In this document: positions 9,895 through 19,527 of the stretch, piece by piece
Layout of the letters: every line of letters begins with the position of its first letter
Position numbering within the stretch: position 1 is the stretch's first letter
NCBI RefSeq assembly: GCF_019175285.1
Contig: NC_056523.1
Span: 294,810,793-294,874,792 of the forward strand
Direction of reading: 5' to 3'
Length of the DNA stretch: 64,000 nt
Source: Sceloporus undulatus
Lineage: Eukaryota > Chordata > Lepidosauria > Squamata > Phrynosomatidae
The notes under the pieces: model-generated
Seen by the model: the letters and a program-made list of their open reading frames with translations, nothing else
The model's database searches: none
What the model was told of the DNA's origin: nothing
Position numbers and translations under genes: made by a program

Positions 9895-10030
9895 ACATTG
9901 GTTTTGTCATTTTATGCAAGGGACACCATTTGACTTTGTCCTTGTATTTAACGGCACTTGAGCATCCATGGATTTTGGCATCTACAGGGATCCTGGAACT
10001 AAAACCCAAAGGTTACCAAGGGCCCGCTGG
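9895..10030 (-). repeat. Tigger-like MITE fragment
   Basis: Contains GAGCATCCATGGATTTTGGC and terminal CCAAGGGCCCGCTGG, matching the right half of the family seen complete at 54975. Confidence 0.6.
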
Positions 10031-10099
10031 AGTTCATTTCCCTTCTATGGCTGCAAAGCACTGTGAACATCTCACCCCACTGGCAGTGCATGAACCTGT

Positions 10100-11190
10100 A
10101 AATTCATTTATCCACATCTCACATTAGCTTTATCCTTACCCCATTGCTCCACCTGCATTTTAATCTCTCTTAGTTTGAAGCTGTATTGTTATGGCCTGTG
10201 GCCAAAACAAACAAAAGTGAAACAAATTGGGTTGCTCTTAAACAGAAGAAAGCAAAGCAAGGATGGAAAGTTTGCAAGTGTTTTTATTCTAAAGCTTGAA
10301 ATGTAACTATTAGGAAGAAGAGAACATCTTCCACAGCTGCCCTTTATGATTTACCTTATGGTGGGTAACTTTGAACCTCAAGCTTATGGAAGTTACTTTT
10401 TGGGACCTCAGCCCCCCAGAATCCACCAGCCAGTATGGCTAATGGTTGTGTTGATGGAAGTCTCTTTCACATTGCACATTTCACCCTGTTATTATCCAGA
10501 GCACTGCAGAATATATCTATATATATAGATATATAGATATATAGATATTCTAATACTTATTAGCTTCTTTATTACATAATCTAATAATTATTAGCTTCTC
10601 TATTTCTATACTATATATACTATACTATTTCTATACTATATATACTATTTCTTTTATATATATAATGTATATAGTATATAGATTAATTATAGAACAATAT
10701 ATTAATATCTGCTGTGTCAAAAACTTAAACAGATTACTTGAACTTCCATCTTCACTGTTCAGTTCCTTGAAAATGCATTATGAACAGGTACCAAGTTAAT
10801 TTGATAACCTATGCCATATTGTTGTATTTTTTTTAAAACGGGGGAAATCTCACCTTCCTGATATTTAAAACATAAATAAAAGAAAATATGCTGTTGGAGG
10901 CTGCCAGAAGGGAGAACGCCAAGAACTGGAGATACCCAGACAATGCGTCCTTAAGGGCCTGGCTTAAGAGGGCATGGTGCCCTGCCCTATTTGAAAAGTT
11001 GGCATTTGAATTAAGGGCATTTGATTTCTATCCTAGCAGCTCACAATAATAATTTTAGAAACATATTGCAATAATTTTTTCCAATATATAAAGTATAGTA
11101 CAATCAGGAAGATTAGAAAAAGAGATAATCCTATCATTTGTATAAAATACCTGTTGTGAATGTTATACTGTATTTGTAATGTTAAGATAT
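10100..11190. other. Intergenic, AT-rich
   Basis: No gene seen. A TATATA/ATAG-rich simple-sequence patch occupies about 10508-10690. Confidence 0.5.
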
Positions 11191-11195
11191 GTTTA

Positions 11196-11600
11196 ATAAT
11201 AATAATAATAATAATAATTATTATTATTATTATTATTATTTATATCCTGCCTCACTACAAAAGCAATCGGGGCGGCTTACAAAGTTAAAATATACAGTTC
11301 AAAACCTCAACCCACCCCTCCTTAAAATACAATTAAACAGTGTGGAATTAAAAACATAAAACATACTTAAAAAACCATACAATAACTGTGGCGAAGTCGG
11401 AAGTCAGCAGTTCGATTTTCCTTCCAATGGCCGGAGAACTCTTCAGGAAAGGCCTGCCGGAAGAGATCCATCTTTATAGCTCTTTTAAAGCTGTTCAGAG
11501 TGGTAATAGGATGGATCTCTTCCGGCAGCCATTCCACAATCTGGGAACAACAGCTGAGAAGGTCCTCTGAGAGGTCGCAGACAGCCTAGTTTTACAAGGC
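11196..11600 (-). mobile_element. L2-clade LINE 3' end
   Basis: (TAA)n/(TTA)n tail at about 11196-11241, then TATCCTGCCTCACTAC and GGGGCGGCTTACAAAG, the reverse complement of an L2 3' UTR. Further in, GGAAGAGATCCATCTTTATA complements the 'DLFRQAF' coding end, which occurs twice (near 11460 and 11510). Confidence 0.65.
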
Positions 11601-11794
11601 TGTAACAGATTTTTCCTTGAAGATCTAAGTGATAATAAAAATATTTTTTAAATTGACAAAAAAATTAATAAACAAAAGCAGTTCTCAGGGCAAAAAGGAT
11701 CTATCTTTGGTTTATTGCTCTTCATCCAGAGCACTGCAGAATCCAGATATCTTTTCAACTTTTCCAGAGCCTCATCTCACCCTGATGGCAATAG

Positions 11795-11918
11795 GCTTTT
11801 GTGGGTTTTTCAGGCTATGTGGCCATGTTCTAGAAGAGTTTGTTTCTGACATTTCACCATCATCTGTGGCTGGCATCTTCAGATGCAGGCATGGAATAGA
11901 GTACGGGATACACACACA

Positions 11919-11955
<37 letters not shown>

Positions 11956-12015
11956 TGTGACCCGGGGTTGGGATGAGTGATTTCCATGTTAATCTGTGTA
12001 TTGTTCTTTTTTGGT
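11795..12015 (+). repeat. Dispersed repeat sharing its end with 60677-61060
   Basis: Contains TTTTCAGGCTATGTGGCCAT, GTTTCTGACATTTCACC and GATTTCCATGTTAATCTGTG in the same order as the copy at 60677. A (CA)n microsatellite replaces part of the middle. Class unknown. Confidence 0.55.
11911..11953. repeat. (CA)n microsatellite
   Basis: Nearly pure CA dinucleotide run with one AAACA interruption. Confidence 0.9.
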
Positions 12016-12404
12016 GTGATAGATGTGGCACCACAGTTATATGGGGCTCCTTCGGTGCTGCGTCATGCAGACCCCGCACCAGAGGAGTGCTTTGACTCTG
12101 TGCACCGTGTGGAGCAGCGTGCGGCATCGTGGTACATGGGGATGAAATCGGGGTGTGCATCATGTGGATACGATGCCCTGACTCTGCCTCCAGGCTGACC
12201 TTAACGCCGATCTAAAGAAGCCCTAAATCTACAAAAGCTTCTGCCACAACTTCTTTCTCTCAGTGAGTCTCAAAAAGTGCTACAAGGTACCTTTGCATAC
12301 ATTCATCCTCTTGAAGTCTAGATACATGGGCCTCAAACAACTATACCTCCCCTTCCAACAAGGCAATTGGTTTGCACTAGCCGCACCTATAGCCTTTCAG
12401 ATCA

Positions 12405-12560
12405 ACATGGGGATCACCTTGGCCATGGAAACCCACTGGGTGGCCATAGATAAGTCACACTCTCTCAGCCAATAGCCATGGCAAAGACCCCCCCCCCTCA
12501 AAGAAAGATGCCAAGGAAGCCCCTGATAAGTTGGAAACAACTTCAAAGCACTTGGTCTGG
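12405..12560 (+). repeat. tRNA-derived SINE fragment
   Basis: Contains CATGGAAACCCACTGGGTGG, AAGTCACACTCTCTCAGCC and AAGATGCCAAGGAAGCCCC, the middle of the lizard SINE whose fuller copy is at 37963. The tRNA head is missing. Confidence 0.6.
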
Positions 12561-12793
12561 AATTTGATGGAACCACAATAGAGGCACAAAGAGGCCTCTG
12601 GCCATGTGCTGAGTGCGAGGGAGGGGTTAGCAACCTTTGCCTGATATCTGAGGTGCCTACATCCATTTCAGCTTCCGGATCGGACCAGATGTGTAAGAGC
12701 CCCAGTGGCTCTGGCCGGCCGGAATCCCTCTTTGGGAACTGAGCTGTCAATGCGAAATGCCCTCAGCAGCAATTCTGTTTCAAGCCCAGGTTG

Positions 12794-12986
12794 CGGCCAC
12801 ACTGCAGAATCAGTGCAGCCTGACACCACTTTAACTGCCACGGCTCCATCCTATGGAAATGCTGGGATGCCCAGTTTGCTGTGGCACCAAAGCTGTCTCA
12901 CAAAAACTACAAATCTCAGGCTTTCTGTAGCGCTGAGCCACGGCGCTTGAAGCAGCGTCAAACTGCATTCATTTCCGGAGTGTAGC
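12794..12986. mobile_element. Palindromic MITE (ACACTGCAG family)
   Basis: Begins GCCACACTGCAGAATCAGTG and ends AAACTGCATTCATTTCCGG. The inner GGAAATGCTGGGATG and ACTACAAATCTCAGGC are the inverted motif pair. Confidence 0.65.
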
Positions 12987-13023
12987 TACAGCCCACGTTT
13001 CCAGTGTGAGTTTAAGTTTGGGC

Positions 13024-13235
13024 GCGTCTGCACTGTAGAAATAATATAGCTTGACACTGGTTTAGGTGCCGTGGCTCCATCTGATAGAAATCCTGGGATG
13101 TGCAGTAGTTTGCTGTGGCTCTCTGAGAGAGAAGGCTAAAATATCATACAAAACTGCAAATCCCAGGAGTCCATTGGATGAAAGCTCAGCTGATATGAAA
13201 CTGATCTAATAATGAGATGTCATGCGATGTAGACA
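13024..13235. mobile_element. Palindromic MITE (ACACTGCAG family)
   Basis: Begins GCGTCTGCACTGTAGAAATA, with AATCCTGGGATGTGCAGTAG and AACTGCAAATCCCAGGAGTC as the inner inverted pair. The right end is degraded. Confidence 0.6.
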
Positions 13236-13467
13236 CAGAGCTATGGAGTGCTCTGCTTTAAAGTCTGGAGGAAGGATGCTTTTGCTAATTCCGCAAATCC
13301 CGATAAATGGCACGGACACTACGTCTCCCATCTTGTGACCCTAATGGCCACAGAGAAAGAGAGTTTCCCTTCTTCTCTGCCTCAGATCGGCCCTTCCTAG
13401 TCAATAGCCTGACCCAGCAGAAAAGCAGGCTAGAAATACAGTCAACACATCAACATAAAAATAGGTT

Positions 13468-13574
13468 GGTTTGTTTTGGAGTATCCGTGGAGAAGGAGGG
13501 ACCACTGCTACTGGACTTGAGCATCTTGAATGTGAATTTTGGAACCAAACCCAGTGGATACCAAGGGCCCACTG
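13468..13574 (-). repeat. Tigger-like MITE fragment
   Basis: Ends CCAAGGGCCCACTGTA, preceded by TTGGAACCAAACCCAGTGG, the right half of the family. Confidence 0.6.
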
Positions 13575-13684
13575 TACAATGCTGGAACAGATTTCATCAA
13601 TTCAATAAAACAGATGTTACGGTCTTATGCTATCAGAACAGATATCAACATTGTCATAGTGGCCTTATGCAATTGGACTTTAGG

Positions 13685-13780
13685 AAAGCTCCTACTGCCA
13701 ACTTCTTTCTTTCAGTTAGTCTCAAAGGTGCTGCGAGACACTGATTTTACAGACTAACAAGGCTATATATCTCTGAGTCA
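13685..13780 (-). repeat. Dispersed repeat, 'TTAGTCTCAAAGGTGCTGC' family
   Basis: Contains TTTCTTTCAGTTAGTCTCAA then GGTGCTGCGAGAC, the reverse complement of the repeat at 1735. It ends just before the first exon of the gene candidate at 13901. Confidence 0.55.
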
Positions 13781-13900
13781 ACCATGACAGCTCAGCAGAA
13801 CTCACAATGGATCATATGAACTGACAATGGGAGGTCAGTTACGTGGCTGCAAAGATTCCAGAATGCATCCACTTGGGCAGTTGGACTTTGAGATCTCAAC

Positions 13901-14465
13901 ATGGCTGGGTCCAGTCTGTTAGCTCTCCTGGTTCTGGCCTTTTTGGTCTTCTGCCTGAGAGGTCAAGAAGACCCCATTGTGGACGGAGAATGTTTTTGCC
14001 AACAGAACTGCCATGGGTCCTTCTGCTCTTGTAGCGGATATAAATTTGAGTATTCGCGGATGAAGGTGACTAACCCATTGAGGAGCCTGCGGATGTTGAG
14101 GAGCCTGCGGACATTGAGGAGCCTGAGGGTGACTAACCCATTGAGGAGCCTGCGGATGTTGAGGAGCCTGCGGACATTGAGGAGCCTGNNNNNNNNNNCG
14201 GACATTGAGGAGCCTGTGGATGAGGGTGACTAACCCATTGAGGAGCCTGCGAATGTGGGTGACTTACCCATTGAGGAGCCTGCGGATGTGTCTGGCTAAC
14301 CCATCAGGGAACCTGTGGATGTGGCTGGAAAAGCAACCGGCAAATGTCTGGCTTTTCATCCCCCTCTTTCCCATAATTCTCATACAGTTCGGGGCTATAC
14401 TTTGGCTGCTCGAAAAGATCCCCTCCCTCATTCGTAAAAGAAAGGAACGTGGCACACAGACAGAG
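13901..14465 (+). CDS. Candidate gene, exon 1: signal peptide, Cys-rich segment, repeats, TM helix
   Basis: Not recognised. From ATG 13901 (context TCAACATGG) the frame gives a signal peptide, MAGSSLLALLVLAFLVFCLR, probably cut before QEDP. A short Cys cluster follows (C-F-C, then C and C-S-C within about 15 residues). Next comes an in-frame tandem repeat of units like VTNPLRSLRM and LRSLRT. A 10-base N gap (14169-14178) interrupts it. Beyond the gap the same repeat reading continues, then a hydrophobic stretch VWLFIPLFPIILIQFGAILW and basic RKRKERGTQTE. The nominal frame differs across the gap, but 10 Ns is a placeholder, and the repeat reading is the same on both sides. The donor GAG then GTAAGC follows base 14465 in phase 0. 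Predicted type I membrane protein. The repeats weaken ORF length as evidence. Confidence 0.45.
14050..14300. repeat. Minisatellite with 18-bp core
   Basis: Tandem TTGAGGAGCCTGCGGATG units, some preceded by GGTGACTAACCCA. The unit is a multiple of three, so copy-number change keeps frame. The array contains the 14169-14178 gap, so its true length is unknown. Confidence 0.85.
14169..14178. other. Assembly gap (10 N)
   Basis: Ten Ns inside the minisatellite. Ten is probably a placeholder size. Confidence 0.95.
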
Positions 14466-14606
14466 GTAAGCATTGCCCACTGTTTTCCATCTCCATCTTT
14501 GGAGAAAAGGGTTCAACACCTTGGATAGCTTCTTGATATAGAGCAGAGCCAGAGCAGAGTGTATTTTCACGTTCATGGGCATCACAGCTTTGGTTGTACT
14601 TACAGA

Positions 14607-14818
14607 GGTCCAAAACACACTGAAGAAATAATCCTGTTTGAGACTGCTTTAACTGCCTGGGCTCAGTGCTAGGGAATCCTGGGGACTGTAGTTTGTTGTG
14701 GCACCAAAGAGAAGGCTCAATGTCTCACAAAACAAGGCTTCCCAGAATTTCCTAGCATTGAGCCAGCGCAGTTAAAGCGGTCTCAAACAGGATTATTCAT
14801 GCAGTGTGGTTTTGGACT
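14607..14818. mobile_element. Palindromic MITE (ACACTGCAG family)
   Basis: Begins GGTCCAAAACACACTGAAG and ends GTGTGGTTTTGGACT. The inner GGAATCCTGGGGACTGTAG and GGCTTCCCAGAATTTCC are the inverted pair. It lies in the proposed intron of the gene candidate. Confidence 0.75.
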
Positions 14819-15074
14819 GGAGTCGGGGAAAGCAAGGGCTAGGTGCCCTCAAGCATTGCAATGGGGCCTGGGCTTGGAAGGTCAAAGCAGAGGGGCTTTT
14901 GGATCCATAGGGGTGATGGATGATGCACCCTTTTCCTTCTGGCTTCGTCTCACATTCGCTGAGTGCGGATGGCTGGGATTCTCCATAGCAGTCTTCATCC
15001 CATAACTTCACACAGGGCTAGATATGGAGCAGAGGAGTTAAGGAACCCTATTTGCTCTCCTTTCTTTCTCTGGC

Positions 15075-15280
15075 TGTGTCTCCACTGCAGAATTAATGCC
15101 GTTTGACAGTGCTGCTTTAACTGACATTGTTCAATGCTATGGCATTCTGGGAACTGTGAGACATTCAGTCTTTTTCGTCAGAGAGCCTTGGTGCCAAAAT
15201 AAACTACAATTCCATAGCCATGAGCCATGGCGGTTAAAGTGGTGTTGAACTAGATTATTCATGCAGTGTGGATGCAACCT
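15075..15280. mobile_element. Palindromic MITE (ACACTGCAG family)
   Basis: Begins GTCTCCACTGCAGAATTAAT and ends TTATTCATGCAGTGTGGATG. The inner GGCATTCTGGGAACTGTGAG marks the family. Confidence 0.7.
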
Positions 15281-15364
15281 AAGTCTGCCTCAAATGGACT
15301 GCAATTAGAGAATCCCAGGCTATTTCAGTACAGTGCAGAACAGTGTATACAGTGTGCATGAGAT

Positions 15365-15570
15365 GATAATATGTACCTATCCCTGGTGGGGCAGAGAAAG
15401 CAGCAGGTCCAGTGGGTCCTAGCATGTCCACAGCTTCATTCGCAGCAGGTCCCAGCATTTCCATGGCTTCAGTTACAAGTCCTAACATGTCTGCAGCTGC
15501 TTCAGTCCAGGTCACTCACAGCAGGTACAAGCATATTGTCCACTGCTTCAATTGCAAGTCCCAGGGCCTT
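15365..15570. repeat. Minisatellite, left part
   Basis: Degenerate units such as GGTCCCAGCATTTCCATGGC and TCCTAACATGTCTGCAGC, about 36 bp apart. The same array reappears at about 16280-16357 and 16716-16990, split by two insertions. Confidence 0.7.
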
Positions 15571-15571
15571 G

Positions 15572-16215
15572 TTCTCACTACGTTTAAATCGGGATTGGGA
15601 TCTGAGTTAAAGGTTCTCACTGAATCCAGTTTTAGAAATCGATTCAGAAAGGGGGACCATGCTATTTGCCCATTGTTGCTCATTTAACCAGCATCAAAAA
15701 GATCCTGGGTTTTTGCAGTGTTTTTGGGCTGGATTCAGATTAACAGATTCAGCCCAAGTGAGAACCAAGTGAGTTTGAATTGGATTTGAATCCGCCCTGG
15801 TTCCTGCCAGCAGCTTGGACCATGGCCTCTCCTGGCCTCCAAATCTCTGGTCCAGCCTCCTTACTGGCTTCTTTGGCCACTGACTGGCTTCCCTGCGCCT
15901 TTTTTTAACCCCCCCCCCCCCACAGGAGAGGCCAGAAGGGTGTCGCAGAGAAGCCGGGAGCCCTGCCACCCCCCTCCCCCCCCCCCCCCGGCATCTCTGA
16001 GACCTTCTTCCGGCTTCCTCAGCTGCAGGAAGTTTTAAAACAGGTCGCAGGGAACCCGGTCAGTGGCCAAAGAAGCTGGTAAGGAGGCAGGACCGGGGAT
16101 TTTGAGGCCAGGAGAATCCAGTGACCATGGGCCATCAAGCTGCCCCTCGCCACTTGCCGATTCCCAAACCGATTCCTGGAACCGGCGCAAACATAGTGGG
16201 AACCACGTTTTTTCT
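15572..16215. mobile_element. Inverted-repeat-bounded insertion, probable MITE
   Basis: Left GTTCTCACTACGTTTAAATC is mirrored near the right end by the complement of CAAACATAGTGGGAAC. A second inverted pair lies inside (GGTTCTCACTGAATCCAG and CCCAAGTGAGAACC). The GC-rich core has two long C runs (about 15908-15921 and 15974-15989). No target duplication or coding region is evident, so the borders are approximate. Confidence 0.45.
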
Positions 16216-16279
16216 GAACTGGTACTTGAAATAGGTTCAAGAACAAGATGCTTTGGTATGTTCATGTCTATTGGCCTTA

Positions 16280-16990
16280 GTTGCAAATCCATTCAGGTCC
16301 AGATGCTGGTCCCAGCATGTTCACCTCTTCAGTCGCAGGTCCCACGATGCCCTAGCACAGGGGTAGGCAACCTTTTTGAGCCGGGGGCCAGGTTGCTGTC
16401 CCTCAGACAACTGGGGGGCCGAAGCCAAAAAATAAATAATTACATAATAATAAAAATTAAATATATAAATGAACCGGGAAAAATGTAGGGCAACATTTTC
16501 AAATGGAGGACACTTTTTTAAAAAAAATGCAGGACATACCAAAACATTGGATCATTTTTTAAAAAAGGTTAATAGAAATGCATCTTTCTCAGGCTTCTAG
16601 AGACAATTGCCCCCCAAAGGCCCTGGCGGCAAGCAGCGGCAGGACTGAGCTGGGGCTGCTCCCAAGGATTCACTGGGCCAGATCCAGCTCGTGGGCCGTA
16701 GATTGCCTACCCCTGCCCTAGCATGTCCACTCCTTCAGCATCAGCTCCCATCATGCCCTAGCATGGCCACTCCTTCAGCAGCAGGTCCACTGCTTCGCTT
16801 GCAAGTCCAATCATGTCCAGTGCATCGGAGGATGGTCCTAGCATGCCCACCCCTTCAGTCGCAGGTCCCATCATGCCCTGGCATGACCACTCCTTCCTTC
16901 AGCATCAGGTCCCATCATGTCCTAGCATGTCCACTCCTTCAGCATCAGGTCCCACCATGTCCACCCCTTCAGTCGCGGCTCCGCCACTTC
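16280..16990. repeat. Minisatellite, right part (interrupted at 16358-16715)
   Basis: Tandem units of the form GCATGTCCACTCCTTCAGCA then TCAGGTCCCATCATG, about 36 bp. Both strands read open for long stretches (for example MSTPSAS on plus and DMLGP on minus), as expected of a repeat whose unit is a multiple of three. I do not call it coding. Confidence 0.75.
16358..16715. mobile_element. hAT MITE with exact 8-bp duplication
   Basis: Ends CAGGGGTAGGCAACCTTTTT and the complement of GATTGCCTACCCCTG. Flanks CCCTAGCA at 16350-16357 and 16716-16723 are identical. The core (CCGGGAAAAATGTAGGGCAA, TTAATAGAAATGCATC) is homologous to the interior of the TAGGGTTGCC family at 21671, although the ends differ. 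Confidence 0.9.
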
Positions 16991-17057
16991 TGTCCCTGAG
17001 TCAGAAACCATATCCATGTTCTGGGAGCAGAGTATGACACCGTTTTCCTTCTCCCAG

Positions 17058-17450
17058 GTGCCTCCCTTCGTTCAGCCTTGGCCCATCGACATGGCGGAAC
17101 ACCGGGAAAACAGGCAGAATTTGCTGTCTATATCTCAAGCCCTGGAGGACTTTAAGAGCCGAGTCCAGGTGAAGACACGTGAGGGCAAAGACAGCGCACA
17201 GACCTTGGCCTCTGTGCTACAAGTAATGGAGGACTTTTTCAGCAGGGTCCAGCCCTACCTGCCCCAAATCCCTCAGCAAGAGGTGGCAGCTGGCCAGAGA
17301 GGAGGAAGGCCAAGAGAGCAAGTGGCCTTTAACCAGGACTTGGCGGCTGTGGAGAGACCACGCAGAAGCCAACAAATTCGGGTTTCTCAATCCCAGGGGA
17401 TGCCAGCTGCCCAGGGCCTTCGAAGAAGTCCTAGAAACCACAGGAGATAA
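17058..17450 (+). CDS. Candidate gene, last exon: cytoplasmic helical and basic tail
   Basis: Not recognised. A strong acceptor (TTTTCCTTCTCCCAG) ends at 17057, and the reading opens in phase 0 with VPPFVQPWPIDMAEHRENRQ, matching the phase-0 donor at 14465. It runs 130 residues to TAA at 17448-17450. Two related amphipathic segments, SISQALEDFKSRVQ and SVLQVMEDFFSRVQ, look like an internal duplication and are probably helical. The tail is basic (VERPRRSQQIRVSQ, LRRSPRNHRR). If joined to the 13901 exon, this would be the cytoplasmic domain after the membrane helix. Other exons may lie between. No poly(A) signal lies close after the stop. It could instead be an expressed-pseudogene remnant. Confidence 0.45.
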   Translation: MPPFVQPWPIDMAEHRENRQNLLSISQALEDFKSRVQVKTREGKDSAQTLASVLQVMEDFFSRVQPYLPQIPQQEVAAGQRGGRPREQVAFNQDLAAVERPRRSQQIRVSQSQGMPAAQGLRRSPRNHRR

Positions 17451-17760
17451 AACAGACATGCCTGGCACCCCTCCACAAGAGCCAAAGGGTGCCCAAAGGA
17501 CCTTCGTCGTCTTAGGACTCTCTGCTGCCTCTGGCCTTTCCTCGTTGTGGCACTCAGACGTTGGGTGTGGACATTTCCCCATCTGGGGTGGGACAACCCC
17601 ACCGGTTCCACCCAGGCTGCCTGTCCCGGGTTCCAGTGACGGGACACAGTCTGCACCAATGGAGAAGATGAGGAGAACGCTAGCACCGAAACCTGGGTCT
17701 GGATTGAGCTCTGGGGCTTCAACTCCCAGAGTCCAGCCGGGTGCTTTGAGCTCAGCCAAG

Positions 17761-17788
17761 GAAGGAAGGAAGGAAGGAAGGAAGGAAG
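17761..17788. repeat. (GGAA)n microsatellite
   Basis: Seven GGAA-type units within an otherwise mixed stretch downstream of the candidate gene. Confidence 0.85.
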
Positions 17789-17880
17789 AGAGCGAGCCCT
17801 ACATCTCCCAGCAGCCCCTGCCCACCATGCCCTTCCATCCTGCCACTGCTGGTCAGTTGGCCGGGCTCCCCTAAGCGCCT

Positions 17881-18165
17881 GCTTCTACCTCTTCCTCCTC
17901 TTTCATTTCCCTCTTTCCTCTTCCTCTTTCCTTTCCCTCTTTCCTCTCCCTCTTCCCTTTCCCTCTTTCCTTTCCCTCTTTCCTCTCCCTCTTTCCTCTC
18001 CCTCTTTCCTTCCCTTCATCTGCTTCCTCCTCTTTCCTCTCTTTCCTCCTCTTTCCTCTTTTCTCCTCTTTTCTCTCCTTCCTCCTTTCCTCTTCTTCAT
18101 CCTCTTGCTTTCCTTTCTCCGCTTCCTCTTTCCTCTTCTCCTTCATCCTCTTCTTCCTTCCTTTC
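17881..18165. repeat. Polypyrimidine tract (CCTCTTT-rich)
   Basis: About 285 bases with almost no purines on the plus strand, in irregular CCCTCTTTCC-type units. Long Glu/Lys/Arg frames on the minus strand are by-products. Confidence 0.9.
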
Positions 18166-19200
18166 TTTTTTAAAATATATTCTTTACTAAATTTTTAAAA
18201 ACAAATGATATCTCAAATGTAAACACAGACATACAATTCATGTTCTTTCTTAAGAAACCATAGAGAAATCTCCTTCTAAGCCTGAGGGCAGGGAACCGTC
18301 TAACTAAAAGGATTGCATGTACAGCGCTGTGTAAATTTACAGCGCTTCATAAATAAAGGTTAATAATAATATGTCTAAGCCATATCTCCTCTTCCTTCTT
18401 TTTCTGGAGGTCTCCTGCCTTCTAGTATTCAATGAGGTCTCCAGACATTATTAGCAGAGAAATATATTCCTTACAATCTAAAAGAAAACATGCTCCATTT
18501 GCAAGAAGTATCTCCAATCGCAGACAGGATTGTAAAGTCCATCTGTTTGTGGATGCTTTAAGGTATAGTCACTGTTTTCCAAATATCTTTATCACTCCGG
18601 TCCAAAAGTGAAGTCTTTTCCCTATTCTGTTTTTAAACATTTTATCAAAGGTTTCCATTGTTTTTCAAATGGATTCATTGAATTCTTCTTTAATAAATGT
18701 CTTAATTTACCAGTTTCTAGAACATCATACCATTTTATCAACCAGACCTTTACATTATTTATGGTCTTCATTTTCCATTTCCGAGCAAAATCTATATTTT
18801 GTCCCAAATCTTGCGCCCATTTCACCATCTGGGTTTTGACTTGTTCATCCTCTAATTCAATTTTTAATAACATTTTGTAATAAATCTTGATTCTATGATT
18901 ATGTTCTGAATGAACCATTTTTTCACAATTCCATATCCACTTCGCCAGTTGCTAAAGTCTTCACATCCACTATAAACCTTTCCCTAATCTGTCTATAAGT
19001 AAACCTGGCATAGCCAAGGCCTCCTGATATCAATGGCTCTTGTGACTTCATTTGTATGTCTTTGGCCCTTTTGATCCATCAGATCTTCATGCGTTTCCCA
19101 TTTTTCTTGCCTTAGCTGAACCCGGTTACAAAAAGCTTCCTTTATGGAGGCCCATTTCAGGAGGACTGGACAACATTTAGCTTTAATACTCAAGCAATAC
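18166..19200 (-). mobile_element. L1 LINE 3' part
   Basis: The minus strand encodes pieces of a lizard-type L1 ORF2 C-terminus, for example KTQMVKWAQDLGQNIDFARK and WLIKWYDVLETGKLRHLL, followed by an AT-rich 3' UTR. A short L2-type 3' end (18282-18374) has inserted into it. No full ORF. Confidence 0.7.
18282..18374 (+). repeat. Short L2-type 3' end (TAAGCCTGAGGGCAGGGAAC family)
   Basis: TAAGCCTGAGGGCAGGGAAC, GTACAGCGCTGTGTAAATTT, then AATAAAGGTTAATAATAATA. Related copies are at 21262 and 25195. Confidence 0.7.
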
Positions 19201-19222
19201 TTTTAATAGTCAGTGCCTGATA

Positions 19223-19449
19223 CAGTGGACTCTTGTTCTCCGCTGGGGTTTGGTTCCAGGACCCACGTAGATCTCAAAATCCATGGATGCTCAAGACCCA
19301 TTAAATATAATGACAGCAAAATGGTGTCCCTTATAAAAAATAGAAAATCCAGGTTTGATATTTGAAATTTATACTTTTTTTGAACATTTTCAAACCGTGG
19401 ATGCTTGAATCCGTGTATTAAAAAATCTCTGTATAAGAAGGGCCGACTG
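19223..19449 (+). mobile_element. Tigger-like MITE, complete
   Basis: TA at 19221-19222 and 19450-19451, ends CAGTGGACTC and GGCCGACTG. The interior has GGGGTTTGGTTCCAGGACCC and GATGCTTGAATCCGTG. Confidence 0.8.
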
Positions 19450-19527
19450 TATGATGATCATTAAATTGCTTCTTAGAGTTTAATTTATTATAAAATAGAT
19501 ATCCATACAACCCAAAAAGTTCTGGTC

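Noticed and set aside
14050-14300. The other reading of the minisatellite (EEPADVEEPADIEEP)
   Set aside because: It looks more like a normal acidic repeat but contains TAA in the GGTGACTAACCC units before and after the gap, and it does not join the signal peptide or the helix.
14389-14390. Possible splice acceptor after TTTCCCATAATTCTCATACAG inside exon 1 of the gene candidate
   Set aside because: Using it would cut the transmembrane helix in two and remove its N-terminal half. Reading through gives a complete helix. Only transcripts can exclude it.
14050-17000. CRISPR array
   Set aside because: The repeats are contiguous minisatellites without unique spacers, in vertebrate DNA.
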